Origin: Linum tenue
Taxonomy: Eukaryota; Streptophyta; Magnoliopsida; Malpighiales; Linaceae
Length of the DNA stretch: 64,000 nucleotides
Direction of reading: 5' to 3'
Assembly: GCA_946122785.1 (NCBI GenBank)
Contig: CAMGYJ010000008.1
Span: 20,671,475-20,735,474, forward strand
Below the pieces are notes generated by a model that did no database searches, was not told the DNA's origin, and saw only the letters and a program-made list of their open reading frames with translations. Shown piece by piece: positions 47,268-58,704 of this stretch; the stretch's first letter is position 1; each line of letters begins with the position of its first letter. Position numbers and translations under genes: made by a program.

Positions 47268-50200
47268 ATGGAGGGGAACTTCAGAACTCCGGTGAAAGAT
47301 GTGGTTGGCGGAGAAAACATCAGAGGGTTGGAGATGCCGACCGTCGAGGAAGAGAAGGATATGGAGGAACGCGTGAAAGACCAAGGGCAGCAGATCACCA
47401 GCATGCAGGAAAGCCTTAGTCAAATCCTCACTATGCTCAAAACCCGAGAGGAGCCAGAAGGCACAAGGAAGCGCGACGACAAGGGTAAAGGAGTAGAGGA
47501 GGAGGCTCTGCCTAGCCCATCCCAGACTAAAGATGGGAGGTCTAAAGGCGAAGAAAGCGAGGAGGGCGCCCACCTCGACCTCCTCGAAGAGCACCTGCGA
47601 CCCTGCTACGGGAAGCCCAAAGGATACAACGTGTTGCACAACCCCCTGGCGAAAAGCCTGTTCAAGACTCAAGTGCCATCGAACTTCTCGTCGCTCGGTC
47701 TGCCCGCCTACACCGGCAACTCCGACCCGTCGGATCACTTGAGCGCGTTCATGCTCAAGATGCAGCTGATAAACGCCTCAGACGCAGACCTATGCAAGGC
47801 GTTCCCGGTTATGTTTGGCGGCCAATGCAGGAGCTGGTACGCGTCGCTACCAGCAGGGATAATAGAGACCTTTGAACAGTTCGCCACCCTCTTCTCGCTC
47901 AAGTTCGCGTCCCAGCGAAGGAGGCAGCTTACGGTCTCAGCACTCATCAACTGCAAGCAAGGAGAAGAGGAGACGCTGACAGACTTCTACGACAGGTGGA
48001 ACACAATAGCATGTGAAATCCAAGACGTCTCGACCAGCGTGGCTACGGGAAACCTGAGAATGTCAACACACAGCCGAGAGTTGAAGAGAGCCCTCATAAA
48101 GAAGGAGCACAGCATCAAGTCGTGGCAAGACCTGGACCGCGTGGTACGAAAAGTCATTCTCTTGGAATAGGCCCTGGGTGCCGAAGAGGTCTTAAAAGGG
48201 ACGCCACCCTCCTCAAACAAAGCGGAGAAGGGGAGAAACGGATCGCCGAGGCGAAGGGGGCGCACACCCGAAAGGCGCGGCTACAAGCCCAGATTCAACA
48301 ACAGGGATGGAAGGCGCGAGGTATTCGCCTCGGAGAAAGAGGAGGAAGGACGCCGAGAAGGAGGGAAAGCCAAAGAGGCGCGCCCCCGTCAAAGGAGGGA
48401 GGACGATCAGAAATGGTCCGACTGGCACCAGCTGCCAACCCACGACACCACGGAGTGTCGTGAGTTCAGAGCCAGCCTCAAATACCTGGCCCCGGGGGAT
48501 CTGAAAAGCCGTCTGGACACACGGGCGCATCCCCGAGAAAGGGCAGGAGAAAGAGAAAGGTCTCCAAGCCCAAGAAGGAGGTCTCGGACGCCCCGACGTC
48601 GGAGATCCAGGTCACCAAGGAGGGAGCGAACGCCCCATCGGGAACGCTTACCTCCCCCGCCGAGGCACGCTCCTCCACCCCGCCATCACGCGCGAGAGGA
48701 GGAGGACGGCGTTGAGATCATTACCATCGCAGGAGGGCGCAAACGTCCCCGAACAGAGGGGGACCGCTTGGTGCAGTGCATGAGCGTACACAGGAATGAG
48801 CAAGTGGAGATCAGCTTCGCGCCCTCAGAGCTGGCGCCCGAAGAGTGTGGAGACGACCCCTTGGTTATATCCTTCAGGACGAAAAAATTCAAAGTCACCA
48901 GAGCCCTGATCGACAATGGAAGCTCGGCAGATATCCTGTTCTACTCCACTCTCAAAAGCATGAAGAAGGGGATACAAGACCTCAAGCCGTCCACCACCAG
49001 CCTAGTGGGGTTCTCCGGCTCTAAGGTCAGAGTCCTTGGCTCCATTACCCTCCAGCTAACCATTGGGGAGCCGGGGGCGACCAAGACACGCCTCATGGAC
49101 TTCCATGTAGCAGACTGCCCATCCGCGTACAACGCCATCCTGGGACGCGGTTTCTTGTCAACCTTTTCCGCGGTCCCCTCGACTTGCCATCAGATGCTCA
49201 AGTTCCCCACTCGAGGCAGGATAGGACGTGTCCTGGGCGACTCCCAACAGGCAAAGGAATGCTACCAAGCCACTATACGAAACCTGGAAGTTGATCAGGT
49301 TGATTCATGGGGAAATCACTCCCGTCCGGAGGCGGCCGAGGAAGATGTGGCGGTTGTCTTGGACGACGAAGACCCCGAGAAGAAGGTCAGGATCGCGGCC
49401 CACCTGGATGAGGAGCAAGCACGGGAGCTACTGTCACTCCTGCGGGAGTTCAAGGACCTGTTCGCATGGACGTCTGAAGACATGCCTGGCGTCCCGAGGG
49501 AGCTTGCAGAACACTCCCTGTCCGTGAAAAGCAAGGCGCGGCCTGTGCAACAGAGGCGGAGGAACGCGTCGCTTGAAAAGCAAATGGCACTGGAGGAGGA
49601 GGTAAAGCGCCTGCTAAAGGCAGGCTTCATCAGGGAGGTCAAGTACCCAACTTGGCTAGCTAATTCCGTCTTCGTGCGCAAGGCGTCGGGACTATGGAGG
49701 ATGTGCATCGACTTTACTAGTCTCAACGCAGCGTGTCCAAAGGACGCATATCCCCTCCCCAGAATAGATCAGCTGATAGACGCGACGGCGAACCATGAAA
49801 CCTTGAGCTTTCTCTATATGTTCTCCGGCTACCATCAGATACGCCTATCGGAGGAAGACCAAGAAAAAACGGCTTTCATGACACACATGGGGAACTTTTG
49901 CTACACGGTCATGCCTTTCGGCCTAAAAAACGCGGGGGCAACATATCAGAGAATGATTGACGCTGTCTTCCACAAGCAGCTCGGCAGGAATGTGGAAGCA
50001 TATGTCGACGACGTACTAGTCAAAAGCAAGAAAGGGTCGGACCATCTGACCGATCTGAGAGAGACGTTCGAGACGCTCAGGAGAGAGCCCCTCCGACTTA
50101 ACCCGCTGAAGTGTGTATTTGGGGCCAAGGCAGGGAAGTTCTTAGGCTTCATGATCACCCACAGAGGGATAGAAGCGAATCCCAAGCAGATTGAGGCAAT

Positions 50201-52549
50201 ACTCAGCCTGAAGCCGCCACGCACGGTAAAGGAGATTCAAGCGTTCAACGGAAAAATGGCCGCCTTAAGCCGCTTCATTCCCCGAGCGGCCGACAAGTGC
50301 TCCCCGTTCTTCCAAATGCTGAAAAAGTCCGCCTCGCGGTCACAGTGGGGACCCGAGTGCGACAAGGCCTTCTTCCAACTGACGGATCAGCTCGCCTCCC
50401 CGCCTGTCCTAAGCGCTCCAATCCAGGCAGAGCCCCTGTACCTGTATCTGGCGGTCTCCGACCAGGCGGTCAGCTCCGCTCTGGTAAGAAGAGACGCTGA
50501 CGCTATGGACCGCCCCGTATACTACGTCAGCAAGGCCCTCCTTCCGGCAGAAAGGTGTTACATGCCCATCGAGCGGGCGGTCCTAGCCGTCGTTTCAGCC
50601 GCAAGAAAGCTGAGTCCTTACTTCCAAGGGCACCCCATCATGGTCCTCACCAACCTACCACTGAAGAGGATACTCAGAAGTCTCGATGTCTCCGGCAGAA
50701 TGACCAAATGGGCGGTCGAGCTAAGTGAGTACGACATCTCATACGCGCCACGTCCCTCCATAAAAGGCCAGGTTCTCGCAGACTTCGTGGCGGAAGGATT
50801 TAGCCTCGATCCCTCGACTGAAGGGGGGCAGAGTGAAACGTGGCGCCTGTTCGTAGATGGAGCCGCCGGCAAGAGCGGGGCAGGAGCCGGCATTGTCCTC
50901 GAGTCGCCACGAGGAGTCATACACGAATTCTCACACAGGTTCCAAGAGTTGAAGACCAACAATGTTGCGGAGTACGAGACCCTCCTGAACGGTCTGCGAA
51001 TCGCCATGGGGATGGGTGCCACGGGTCTCCACATCTGCTCAGACTCCCTGCTAGTGGTGAATCAAGTCCTGGAAAACTATGAGGTCAAGGAAGACGCATT
51101 GATTAAGCTGGCCGGGGAAGTCAGGGGCGTCCTCTCTCAGCTGGAGGAGTGGAAGCTGGAGCACGTAAAAAGAGAAGACAACCACCATGCTGACGCCCTA
51201 TCCAAGCTGGCAACCGCCATGGATTTCGAGGGCGACCGTCAAATCGTTGTCACAAAAGAAGCCCCCCCCCCCCCCCGGGGGAAGGAGGTCTTGGCCGTGG
51301 AAGAGGAAGGCACGGACTGGCGGTCCCCCATTGTTGCGTACCTACAGAGGGACGCGTTGCCGGACGACGAGGCCCAGGCAAAACTGATCAAACGAAAGGC
51401 GGCCCACTATAGCATGATAGGGGAGAAACTGCACAAGAGATCATTCTCAGGGGCGTACCTGAAATGCTTAGGCCCAGCAGAGGCAGCGTGGATCATTAAG
51501 GAGATACACCAAGGCACATGCGCTTCCCATGCTGGCCCGAGAAGCCTCGAGAAGACGATCTTGTTGCAAGGATACTATTGGCCCACGGTCAAGAAGGACG
51601 CAGAAAAGGCGGTCCGCGGATGCCACGAATGCCAAATCCACGCCAACAAGCAGCACCTCCCCAGCGCAGAGCTAAGGGGCATAACGGCCCCGTGGCCATT
51701 CGCGCAATGGGGTCTCGACTTGCTTGGCCCGTTTCCAACCGCCCCCCTTGGAAAGAAGTACCTGGTCGTGGCGGTCGACTATTTCACCAAGTTGATAGAG
51801 GCCGAGCCGCTAGACACCATTACCAGCGCCAAGATTCAGAAGTTTCTCTTCAACAATATAATGATCAGGTTCGGAACCCCTCATACAATCATCACTGACC
51901 ACGGGACGCAATTCGATTGCAGGCCATTCGAAAATTTCTGTGCCAGGAACGCATCACCTGTCGGATAGCTTCGGTCGCCTTCCCGCAGGCCAATGGACAG
52001 GTGGAGTCGTCCAACAAGCTGATCCTCCGAGGTCTGAAGAGGCGACTCAAGGACGCCAAAGGGGGATGGACCTCTGAACTCCCGCACGTCCTCTGGGCGC
52101 ACCGCACGAACTACAAGCGAGCCACCGGAGAAACCCCATTCGCCCTGACGTATGGCTCCGAGGCGGTCTCCCCCACAGAGGTTATCCTGCCCTCACTAAG
52201 GGTTCAAGCATATGATCCAGAAGAGAATCACAAGAAGCTGCTCCACCAGCTCGACATGGTGGAGGCTAGGAGGGACGCGGCCTTAGCTCGGACCGTGCAG
52301 GAAAAGTTCAAGGTGGCAAAGGCATACAATGAGAAGGTAAAGCCTCGCCCGCTGGAAGAAGGTGACATGGTGCTCAAAAGAAATTTCGAGCAGAAAGAGG
52401 GGCATGGAAAGCTTGCCGCCATATGGGAAGGGCCATTCCTGGTCGCTGAGAAGATTGGAACCGCCACGTACGTGCTCGCTTCAATGGGAGGACAGCCAAT
52501 TCCCAAGACATGGAACGCAATCCATCTCAAGAAGTACTTCAGTGAGTAG
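47268..52549 (+). pseudogene. gypsy gag-pol polyprotein (one stop, one frameshift, RT Asp lost)
   Basis: From ATG 47268 the frame holds Gag with a capsid-like region (FNPLA-like NPLAKSLF, WYASLPAG, LTDFYDRW) and runs to a TAG at 48168-48170. It continues in the same frame through a basic Arg/Ser/Pro-rich part into protease (LIDNGSSADIL), reverse transcriptase (FGLKNAGATYQRM, YVDD at 50001-50012), RNase H (the usual gypsy domain), a second RNase H-like domain (LFVDGAAGKSGAG, NNVAEYE, CSDSLLVVNQ) and integrase (H-H-C-C ending CHECQ, WGLDLLGPFP, ITDHGTQF). A frameshift in 51917-51968 splits integrase; the rest (PQANGQVESSNK and the C terminus) reads to 52549. At 49815-49817, motif A of the reverse transcriptase has Tyr where the first catalytic Asp belongs. 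Confidence 0.93.
51270..51285 (+). repeat. poly(C) run in pol
   Basis: A run of about 14 C residues sits in a Pro codon stretch between RNase H and integrase. Its length may vary or be misread, but as given the frame stays open. Confidence 0.7.
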
Positions 52550-53126
52550 GAAGAAATTACAAGAGAATTTTGTAAGGGGGCCGCCGCTACCAGGCGTAGC
52601 ACTTTTGTAAAGCTCCTCAGCTTCGCGCCCCTTAATTTAAAACTTCATTATTTCAAGTCGCCACTGAGCGATGCATTGTTGCGCAGCCAGTAAATGTTAG
52701 TTCCATAACTTAACCCAATATGGCATAACCTCCGCAAGCTAGCCCCATAACACCGAACCATTTCACTGCCGACGTGTCTCATAATTCGCTTCACGCTCTC
52801 GTAAAGGAACAGCGGGGCGCACCAGCACATGCGCGAAACCGCATCGTTCGTGCCGCTCTTCGTGAGATTCGGACCGCATCGTAACTCCACAACTTGTCTT
52901 TTCCTAAACAAAGAGAAAACCCGCTCAGGGGCACAAACTCGTTGTTTTCGCCCCAACACATCACGAAAAACAAGCATAAGTCTGACTCTACAAGAATCAC
53001 GACACATCATAAGGAAGGGTAAAGCAAACATCCCAGCAAAATATTACATAAAACCTCGCCCTGAGGCGGAATGTATCAGTTAGACATAGGAAAGAAAGAC
53101 AAACTTCCGGAATTTAAAAGATTATC
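52550..53126. other. gypsy spacer between pol and the antisense gene
   Basis: No domain-bearing frame is seen on either strand. It lies between the pol stop at 52549 and the 3' end of the antisense gene at 53127, so it probably holds the polyadenylation region of the antisense transcript. Confidence 0.5.
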
Positions 53127-55800
53127 TTAAGAAGAACCGCCATCAACGGGACCCGGCAGATCCACTTCACCGCCAGAGGTGGGAGCCGCAGACTGGACCT
53201 CCTCGGAGTTCACATCGTTGTCCCCCCAGAACTCCACGGCGTCCCAAACCGCATTCCGGTCCCAATGCACGTAGGGGTGATCCAGGCGAAAAAGATGGCG
53301 GATGGAAGCAACCGTGTCCCGCAGAAGCTTCTGGTACTTTGCCTCATCTACTGCCTTGTATTCATCAGACTCAAAAAAGGAGGCACGAGCTTCCTGCCTG
53401 GCCTCGTCCAGGTCAGCCGCCCGCCGAGCCTCCAACGCTGCCAAGTTGGACCCCAGCTCCTGCACCTTGTCTTGAAGCTTCCTCTCCCGCCCTGCAGCCT
53501 CCAGCGCCTCCTGCTTAGCCTTCTCCAACTCACGGGCGCTCTTCGCCAGCTCTTCTTGGGATGTCCGCAGTTTGTCATCCTTCACCTTCTGGGCCGCCTC
53601 CTGCTCCTTGAGCACCTCATCCCGCAGTTCCTCGCGCCCATCCTTCAGCTGCTCCTTAAGTTTGAGGATGCGGGAGTCCCGGTCGCCCAGGTCATCCATC
53701 AGGCGCTCATTGTGCAGAATCAGCTGACTTATCCCAAATTGCGCCTAAATACGAAAATCCGAATTAGTACCTCACGACTAACATAGGAAACAAACGGAGA
53801 AGGGATTGAGACGCTCACCGCAAAGAAGCACCGCGCGGTTGTCCCCGCCAGGTGGCGGGTGTCCGAAGTAGTGAGGATGGTGCCAGCAACCCGCACGTAC
53901 TCACCCGGGACCGCGAATCCTTCCGCGATGGCATGAAGAGCAAGGCGTGCAGGTTCGGCGGAGGAAGTGACATGCGGAGAATACTCCGCCCTAGCAGAGA
54001 GCTCCGAGGTTTTCTGCCTCTTCGGGGCGGCAGGCGGTTCAGGGCTAGGATCAATCAGCGTCCCCTTCAACTTCTGCTGCCCTGCCGAAGGCGTCTTGTC
54101 CTTGACGACCACGACATCCAGGGAACGCTTGGTGCTGACTCGAGCCGTGCCCTGACCGCTGGGGACGGTCAGCTTGAGGTTCCCGGAGTGCCCCATGGCT
54201 AGCTGCGATTGGGTTGACCCGCTGACCGCCCGAGGCCCCTCAGAACCGCCGGGAATGGTAGGAGTGGCTGAGGGAGAGCTGCTCGTGATCACCTTAGGCG
54301 GTCGGGCAGACGATGCATACCGACGGATCCCTGAAAAATAAGTACATAAGTAGAAGCATGAGAAAACAACATCTCATCAAAGCTAAGGTGAACTAACTAA
54401 CCGTGAAAACGTTGCACAATCTCAAGTGCATTATCATGCCCGTGCGGGGGCAACCGAAACTGAACGGTCGAGGTGATGCGGTCCAAGTGAGGCCTCAAAT
54501 GTTGGAACTTCTTAACACCCTCATCCCAATCCTCTGTACTCCCAAAAGAGAAGGTGGTTAGCGGTTCCACATCGCCCGAGTACCATTTCCCATACGGGCG
54601 GGCAAAGAAATACTCGGCGTACCACGGCGAGTCCAACTTGGGGGATCCAAAAACAAACCCAACTTTCTTTTCCCTCCTTCGAGGCGACCAACAATTCTTC
54701 GAACCAGTCATAGCGTATAACAGTCGAAAGGCGTCCACTGAGGGCTCCTCCTTCAACTGGTCACAGGCCGCACGATAACAGAGGGAATGAAAAATGATGG
54801 AGGGAGAGAGGCGGCTCAAGGAGGAGTTTAGGTGTGTCAAGATCCCAGTAACAATCAGGTCTAAAGGGAATTCCAAACCCAGTCGTACATGCTCGGTGAA
54901 AATAGTGATCCACCCCACCGGGCAAGAACCGCAGCGTCCCTCGGGGGAGGGGGCCGCATACTCCCAGTCGGTAGGCAGCCGGTGCCTGTGAAGCTGGCGC
55001 AGAACTTGAATTGGAGAGTAGGCTGGCTTATACTTCGGACCGTACGAATACACGGCTTTCGGAACCTCCTCACCCTCCCACATGTCCTCGTGAAGACGCA
55101 CCCGGTACTCACGGTCGGAAACCGCCTGGTAGGGATGCACTATGGGGGTCTCCGACAACGCCAGCGAGGGGGAATTCTCTATGGAATCTTCCCTGTCAGA
55201 GTCATGAGCCGCATCCTCTGGAGCACTCTCCGACGAAAGCTCCACCAACTTGTCCCCGACTCGGGAAGTCCCGCCGCGCTCAACCATGGAGGTGGCCGTA
55301 TCAGTAAGAGCGCCCACCCCTAATCCTAAAATACAACCGTCAGGCCTATCTAGACGCTCACCCGCAACAACCGCATCGCCACCCCCACACAACAGTTCAA
55401 TACCCTCCGAGTCCCATTCTATGTCAGATAAACTTAAAGGACTAGAGAGATCAGGCATACCTGCTCCAGCAGCAGGGCCGCCCGCGCTGACGGTTTTCGT
55501 ACCGGAATGTAAAACGCTGACTCCGCCGCGGGAAGGAACGCCGTCGCCAGGAGCGGTGGCCGCCGCCGTGCCGGAGGTGGTCGTCGCCGCAGCAGCAGAG
55601 GCGGTGTTGGTGGCCACGTCAGAGGCAGACGGCGGAGCTGACTCACCGGAAAGACCCCGGTTCTGGCTGTCGGACGGAGTGGTTGCCTGAGAAACCATCG
55701 CGAGCAGTTTCTTCTTATTCTTCTTGTCTCGTCTCTGGGCTTTCCTCAAAGAGGTCAGAAACCGACGTCGATCCGCTGAAAGAGATGGCCGAGTCTCCAA
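53127..55800 (-). CDS. antisense spliced gene of the gypsy element (3 exons)
   Basis: On the strand opposite pol, exons 55800-54402, 54330-53819 and 53744-53127 join through two GT-AG introns (71 and 74 bases). The phases fit exactly and give an 842-residue protein with no internal stop. Residues 1-40 are basic; an Ala/Ser/Gly-rich region follows, then a conserved-looking block with PTDWEYAAPSPEGR, VHLGLEFPLDL-like VRLGLEFPLDL and WYAEYFFARPYGKW. This resembles the 'putative gypsy-type transposon' proteins (Pfam Transposase_28). Exon 3 encodes a long coiled coil (LKLKEQLKDGREELRDEVLK, then EELAKSARELEKAKQEALEA). Antisense ORFs of this kind are known from Grande/Retand-type Tat elements; their function is unknown. 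It is intact while pol is broken. Confidence 0.82.
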
Positions 55801-55896
55801 GTAGTGGGAGAGAGAGAATTTAGAGCACCTCGCAATTTTGAAAAGGGAGACAGAGAAAGCGAAATGCGGAAGTGATCAGCGAAGTGAAGTCCGAAG

Positions 55897-55904
55897 TATA
55901 TATA
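55897..55904 (-). promoter_or_regulatory. TATA-like box of the antisense gene
   Basis: TATATATA lies about 97 bases upstream of the antisense start codon at 55800, between it and the 3' LTR, so the antisense gene could have its own promoter independent of the LTR. Confidence 0.6.
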
Positions 55905-56179
55905 GCGGCAAAAAGAACCGATGTGACGGTTGAGTGCCCTAGGCCACTAAATTCAAAAACGGGCAGGCGAAGGGACGTTTCGCCTGCCCGATGTCAGAGC
56001 ACGGAAACCAACCCGTGAACACGTGTACAAGGTGTCTCCACCTAAAACCCGCGAGGCGGTCGCGTTACACCTCAGGCAGGCCAACCCTAGTCCTCAGGCG
56101 GCCAGGGGCAGAGAGGAGTAAGGAGAAGGCATGAACCGCTCAACTAGCCGAAAGCAGCATAGATAGCCGCCAAAACCCT

Positions 56180-56204
56180 AGGCTTTTCCCGCCTAAGGGG
56201 CAAT
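56180..56204 (+). other. gypsy polypurine region
   Basis: The region just before the 3' LTR includes CTAAGGGGCAAT directly adjoining TGTTGGG. The AAGGGG core is the likely plus-strand primer tract. Confidence 0.55.
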
Positions 56205-56970
56205 TGTTGGGCCGCATAGTTGAGCGTAATTGGGCTTCTAGCCCAAGAGGGCGCATCCGCAGATAAGGCCCAATAGGGAAACCAGGCCCGATCAGTAGAC
56301 CGGGTCAGCGGGCGGCCCTTGACCGGCCCCAGACCCGAGAAACAGATAAGGGCGCATGACATGAAGCGACTGAGCAACACAGAGGAGCAGGGAGCCGTTG
56401 AAGATGCGTATCCGCTGTCAGGCAAGACTGGGCATTTATTACAAGCCTCAGGCGGCCTGCAGAAAGGTAAAAAGCCTGTTTAGGGCGCCTGACACAGCCC
56501 AGGGCGCCCGACAAGGCAATTAATGCCCCAGCTACCTTCGAACCATGTATAAATACAGAGTAAGTTCATTTATGGTGAGGCCAACTACTACTCATCTCTC
56601 TACATAAATTCCCTTATTCTCCCCTTTCTCTCTCTAACTTAAGCTTCGGAGAGTGTCCCGGGCGACCGCCCCGGACCCTTGTTTTTGCAGAGTATTTGGA
56701 GTGCCCCTCAGTTCAAAGACAGACGCCTCGCTCCAGCTTCACAAACCGCCTAGTATTTACAAGTATCAATTTCCCCTAGCCAACGGGTCATGCTTTGTGC
56801 TAGTTTTCTAAGATGGTAAAAGAACGCAGATGGAGAGGGCCAAATTAAAGTGCAGGAAATCCCCTAATTGCCCTACCGAGAATCACTCTCGGCCCTCTAA
56901 ATTTCAAACGGAGAAAATGATATGTATGAAAACGTATTATATATAATCTAGACTAGACTAGGCACAAACA
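56205..56970 (+). repeat. gypsy 3' LTR with internal insertion
   Basis: It matches the 5' LTR with about ten substitutions up to 56760. It is then interrupted and resumes for its last 12 bases (TAGGCACAAACA) at 56959-56970, directly followed by the ATAAC target duplication. Confidence 0.93.
56761..56958. other. 198-bp insertion in the gypsy 3' LTR
   Basis: This sequence is absent from the 5' LTR and sits 12 bases before the 3' LTR end. I see no clear terminal inverted repeat or target duplication, and the boundaries are uncertain by a few bases because 'ac' and 'ctag' recur at the junctions. It could be a MITE, filler DNA or a deletion in the other LTR. Confidence 0.7.
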
Positions 56971-56975
56971 ATAAC

Positions 56976-57481
56976 TAACTTTTACACTTAAATAGTTTTT
57001 CGATAATGGTTATGATACATTATAAAGAGGTCAACTGCATAAACCGTGGAGAATTTTTGAGCAAGGACACAATTCAGGAAAGCAGCAGCCTGCCTCTCTT
57101 CTTGCACACCGCCTTTTTTGTTTCTTTCATGCAATAGAATACAAACCCACTCTTTTAGCTCTATTATTTAACACACTATATTTTATAATTATTCTACCCA
57201 TTAAATTAAATCAAACAGGGTATAGCCCATTAAACAACAAGCAGAACCCAACAAGATCACGGCATTTTGAAGCAGCTCTGTGCTTCTTCTTCTTCTACCT
57301 GTAGCTGCTGCATGCTTCCGGCCAACCTCTTTTTCCCACCAGCGTGCTTTGCTATCGGTAACGCAGCAGCATTTGTCTCTATATGCTTTTTCCGCTCTCA
57401 GTCTCATGTCACGACGGGACAGAAAGTTATCAACTGGAGGAAGTAGCCGTTTCATGAAAAAGTGCCCTTCGTTTACTTATA
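56976..57481. other. intergenic DNA, no recognised gene
   Basis: Opposed short frames (57201-57455 minus, 57280-57492 plus) lack recognisable domains and I do not call them. Confidence 0.45.
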
Positions 57482-57491
57482 TTAGTTATTA

Positions 57492-57865
57492 GGGTAAATG
57501 CACCTATAAAACAAAGTTATGAGACTAAATGCCATATTTAGTCATCGAGATTACTAAATCGTATTATGTTTCGTCACTAGAAAAATTTAATATTAATTTT
57601 GTTTCTCGAATTATTGAAACATGTCACATTTAGTTACTCTCCTGTTAGCCTCTGTCCAACTCCGGTCACTTGAATTACTGAAACGTGTCACATTTAGTCA
57701 CTAAAATTACTGAAACAAGTCACATTTTGAACGTAAAATAACGGGAGAGTGACTAAATGTGATATGTTTCAGTAATTTGAGTGACCAAAAATTGATATTA
57801 AATTTTTCTAGTAACTAAACATAACACGATTTAGTCTTCTCAGTAACCAAATGTGACATTTACCC
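57492..57865. mobile_element. Mutator-like MITE, 'tttagtcac' family, short copy
   Basis: The ends GGGTAAATG and CATTTACCC are inverted, and TTAGTTATTA is duplicated exactly at 57482-57491 and 57866-57875. The arms contain 'gtcacatttagtcac' and 'gtgactaaatgtgac' words and pair over most of the element. It belongs with the longer element at 60687-61975. Confidence 0.9.
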
Positions 57866-57875
57866 TTAGTTATTA

Positions 57876-58212
57876 CTAGTTTCCAAACTAAACTCTAAAC
57901 TTAAATTATGCTATGCCCATTGGAGGCATGGACAACAAGGCCCCAAAAGATATCAACTTCTTCAATCTTCTTCACCTAGCATTCAACTCCCTTAACATCA
58001 CTCTATGCAACCCCCTTTCACATATTAAATTTCCATATAATAGTAAATTTGCGTGTAATAAAAGACTATATATATACACGTGTGTGGAGTATATTACGTA
58101 TTATGAATCCGATGCTTGGTTTTCTTTATGTGTAGCAAGTAGGGATTGTAATTTGACCAGATCGATCAGTTGAGCTGATTAGTCCGACCTCTTCGAGTTT
58201 GGTATCACCCTT
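57876..58212. other. intergenic DNA, no gene seen
   Basis: A short frame at 57913-58173 has no domain. Nothing else stands out. Confidence 0.45.
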
Positions 58213-58220
58213 TCTGTAAT

Positions 58221-58670
58221 TAGAGGTGGCAATTCTCAATCCAATCCACTAATCCAATTCACCAATCCATTAAAAATATCCACCTAATCCAATCAATTTA
58301 AATCCAATCCATTTGATCCAAATCCAATTGAATTGGTGGATTTATGGATCAATCTATAGATCTAAATGACAAATTACATTTTGGTATCTATAATTTTATA
58401 TTTTACATTTTGGTACCTAAAATTTAATTTTTTATATGAAAAATATCATTGGAAAATTACGTTTTGGTACCTAAATTTTTTGATCATGACATTGTAGTAC
58501 CTAAACTTTTCACATTTTACATATTGGCTCTTGGTTGAGGATGTCATTTGGATTCATGGATAATCCACCAATCCACTTGATCCAATCCATGAATCCACCA
58601 ATCCATTGGATCCAATCCATTTGATTCATGGATCCACCAATCCATGAATCCAATCCATTTGCCACCTCTA
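58221..58670. mobile_element. hAT-like MITE, 'aatccatttgatcc' family, copy 2
   Basis: The ends TAGAGGTG and CACCTCTA are inverted, and TCTGTAAT is duplicated at 58213-58220 and 58671-58678. The body is colinear with the element at 44579-45034, including the 'ttggtacctaaaattt' core. Right next to it begins a truncated LINE. Confidence 0.94.
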
Positions 58671-58704
58671 TCTGTAATTGAATGAGGGGAGGTTTGGGTG
58701 AACA

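Larger units (their letters stand above)
46654..56970 (+). mobile_element. Ty3-gypsy retrotransposon, Tat type, with antisense gene
   Basis: This 10.3-kb element is bounded by the exact 5-bp duplication ATAAC (46649-46653 and 56971-56975). The LTRs are 46654-47223 and 56205-56970, the right one carrying an insertion of about 198 bases. The pol order of protease, reverse transcriptase, RNase H, integrase is gypsy-like. A second RNase H-like domain after the first, the TGGCGCCCACC primer site and extra coding sequence between pol and the 3' LTR point to the Tat/Ogre group. About ten LTR substitutions and several coding breaks indicate an older, inactive copy. Confidence 0.94.

Noticed and set aside
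54889..55690. Plus-strand frames of 98-146 codons in the gypsy 3' part
   Set aside because: They mirror exon 1 of the antisense gene, which has a better supported spliced frame and domain-like blocks.
57201..57492. Opposed small frames as a short membrane protein gene
   Set aside because: The two strands are open over the same bases, and neither has a family signature beyond a hydrophobic end.
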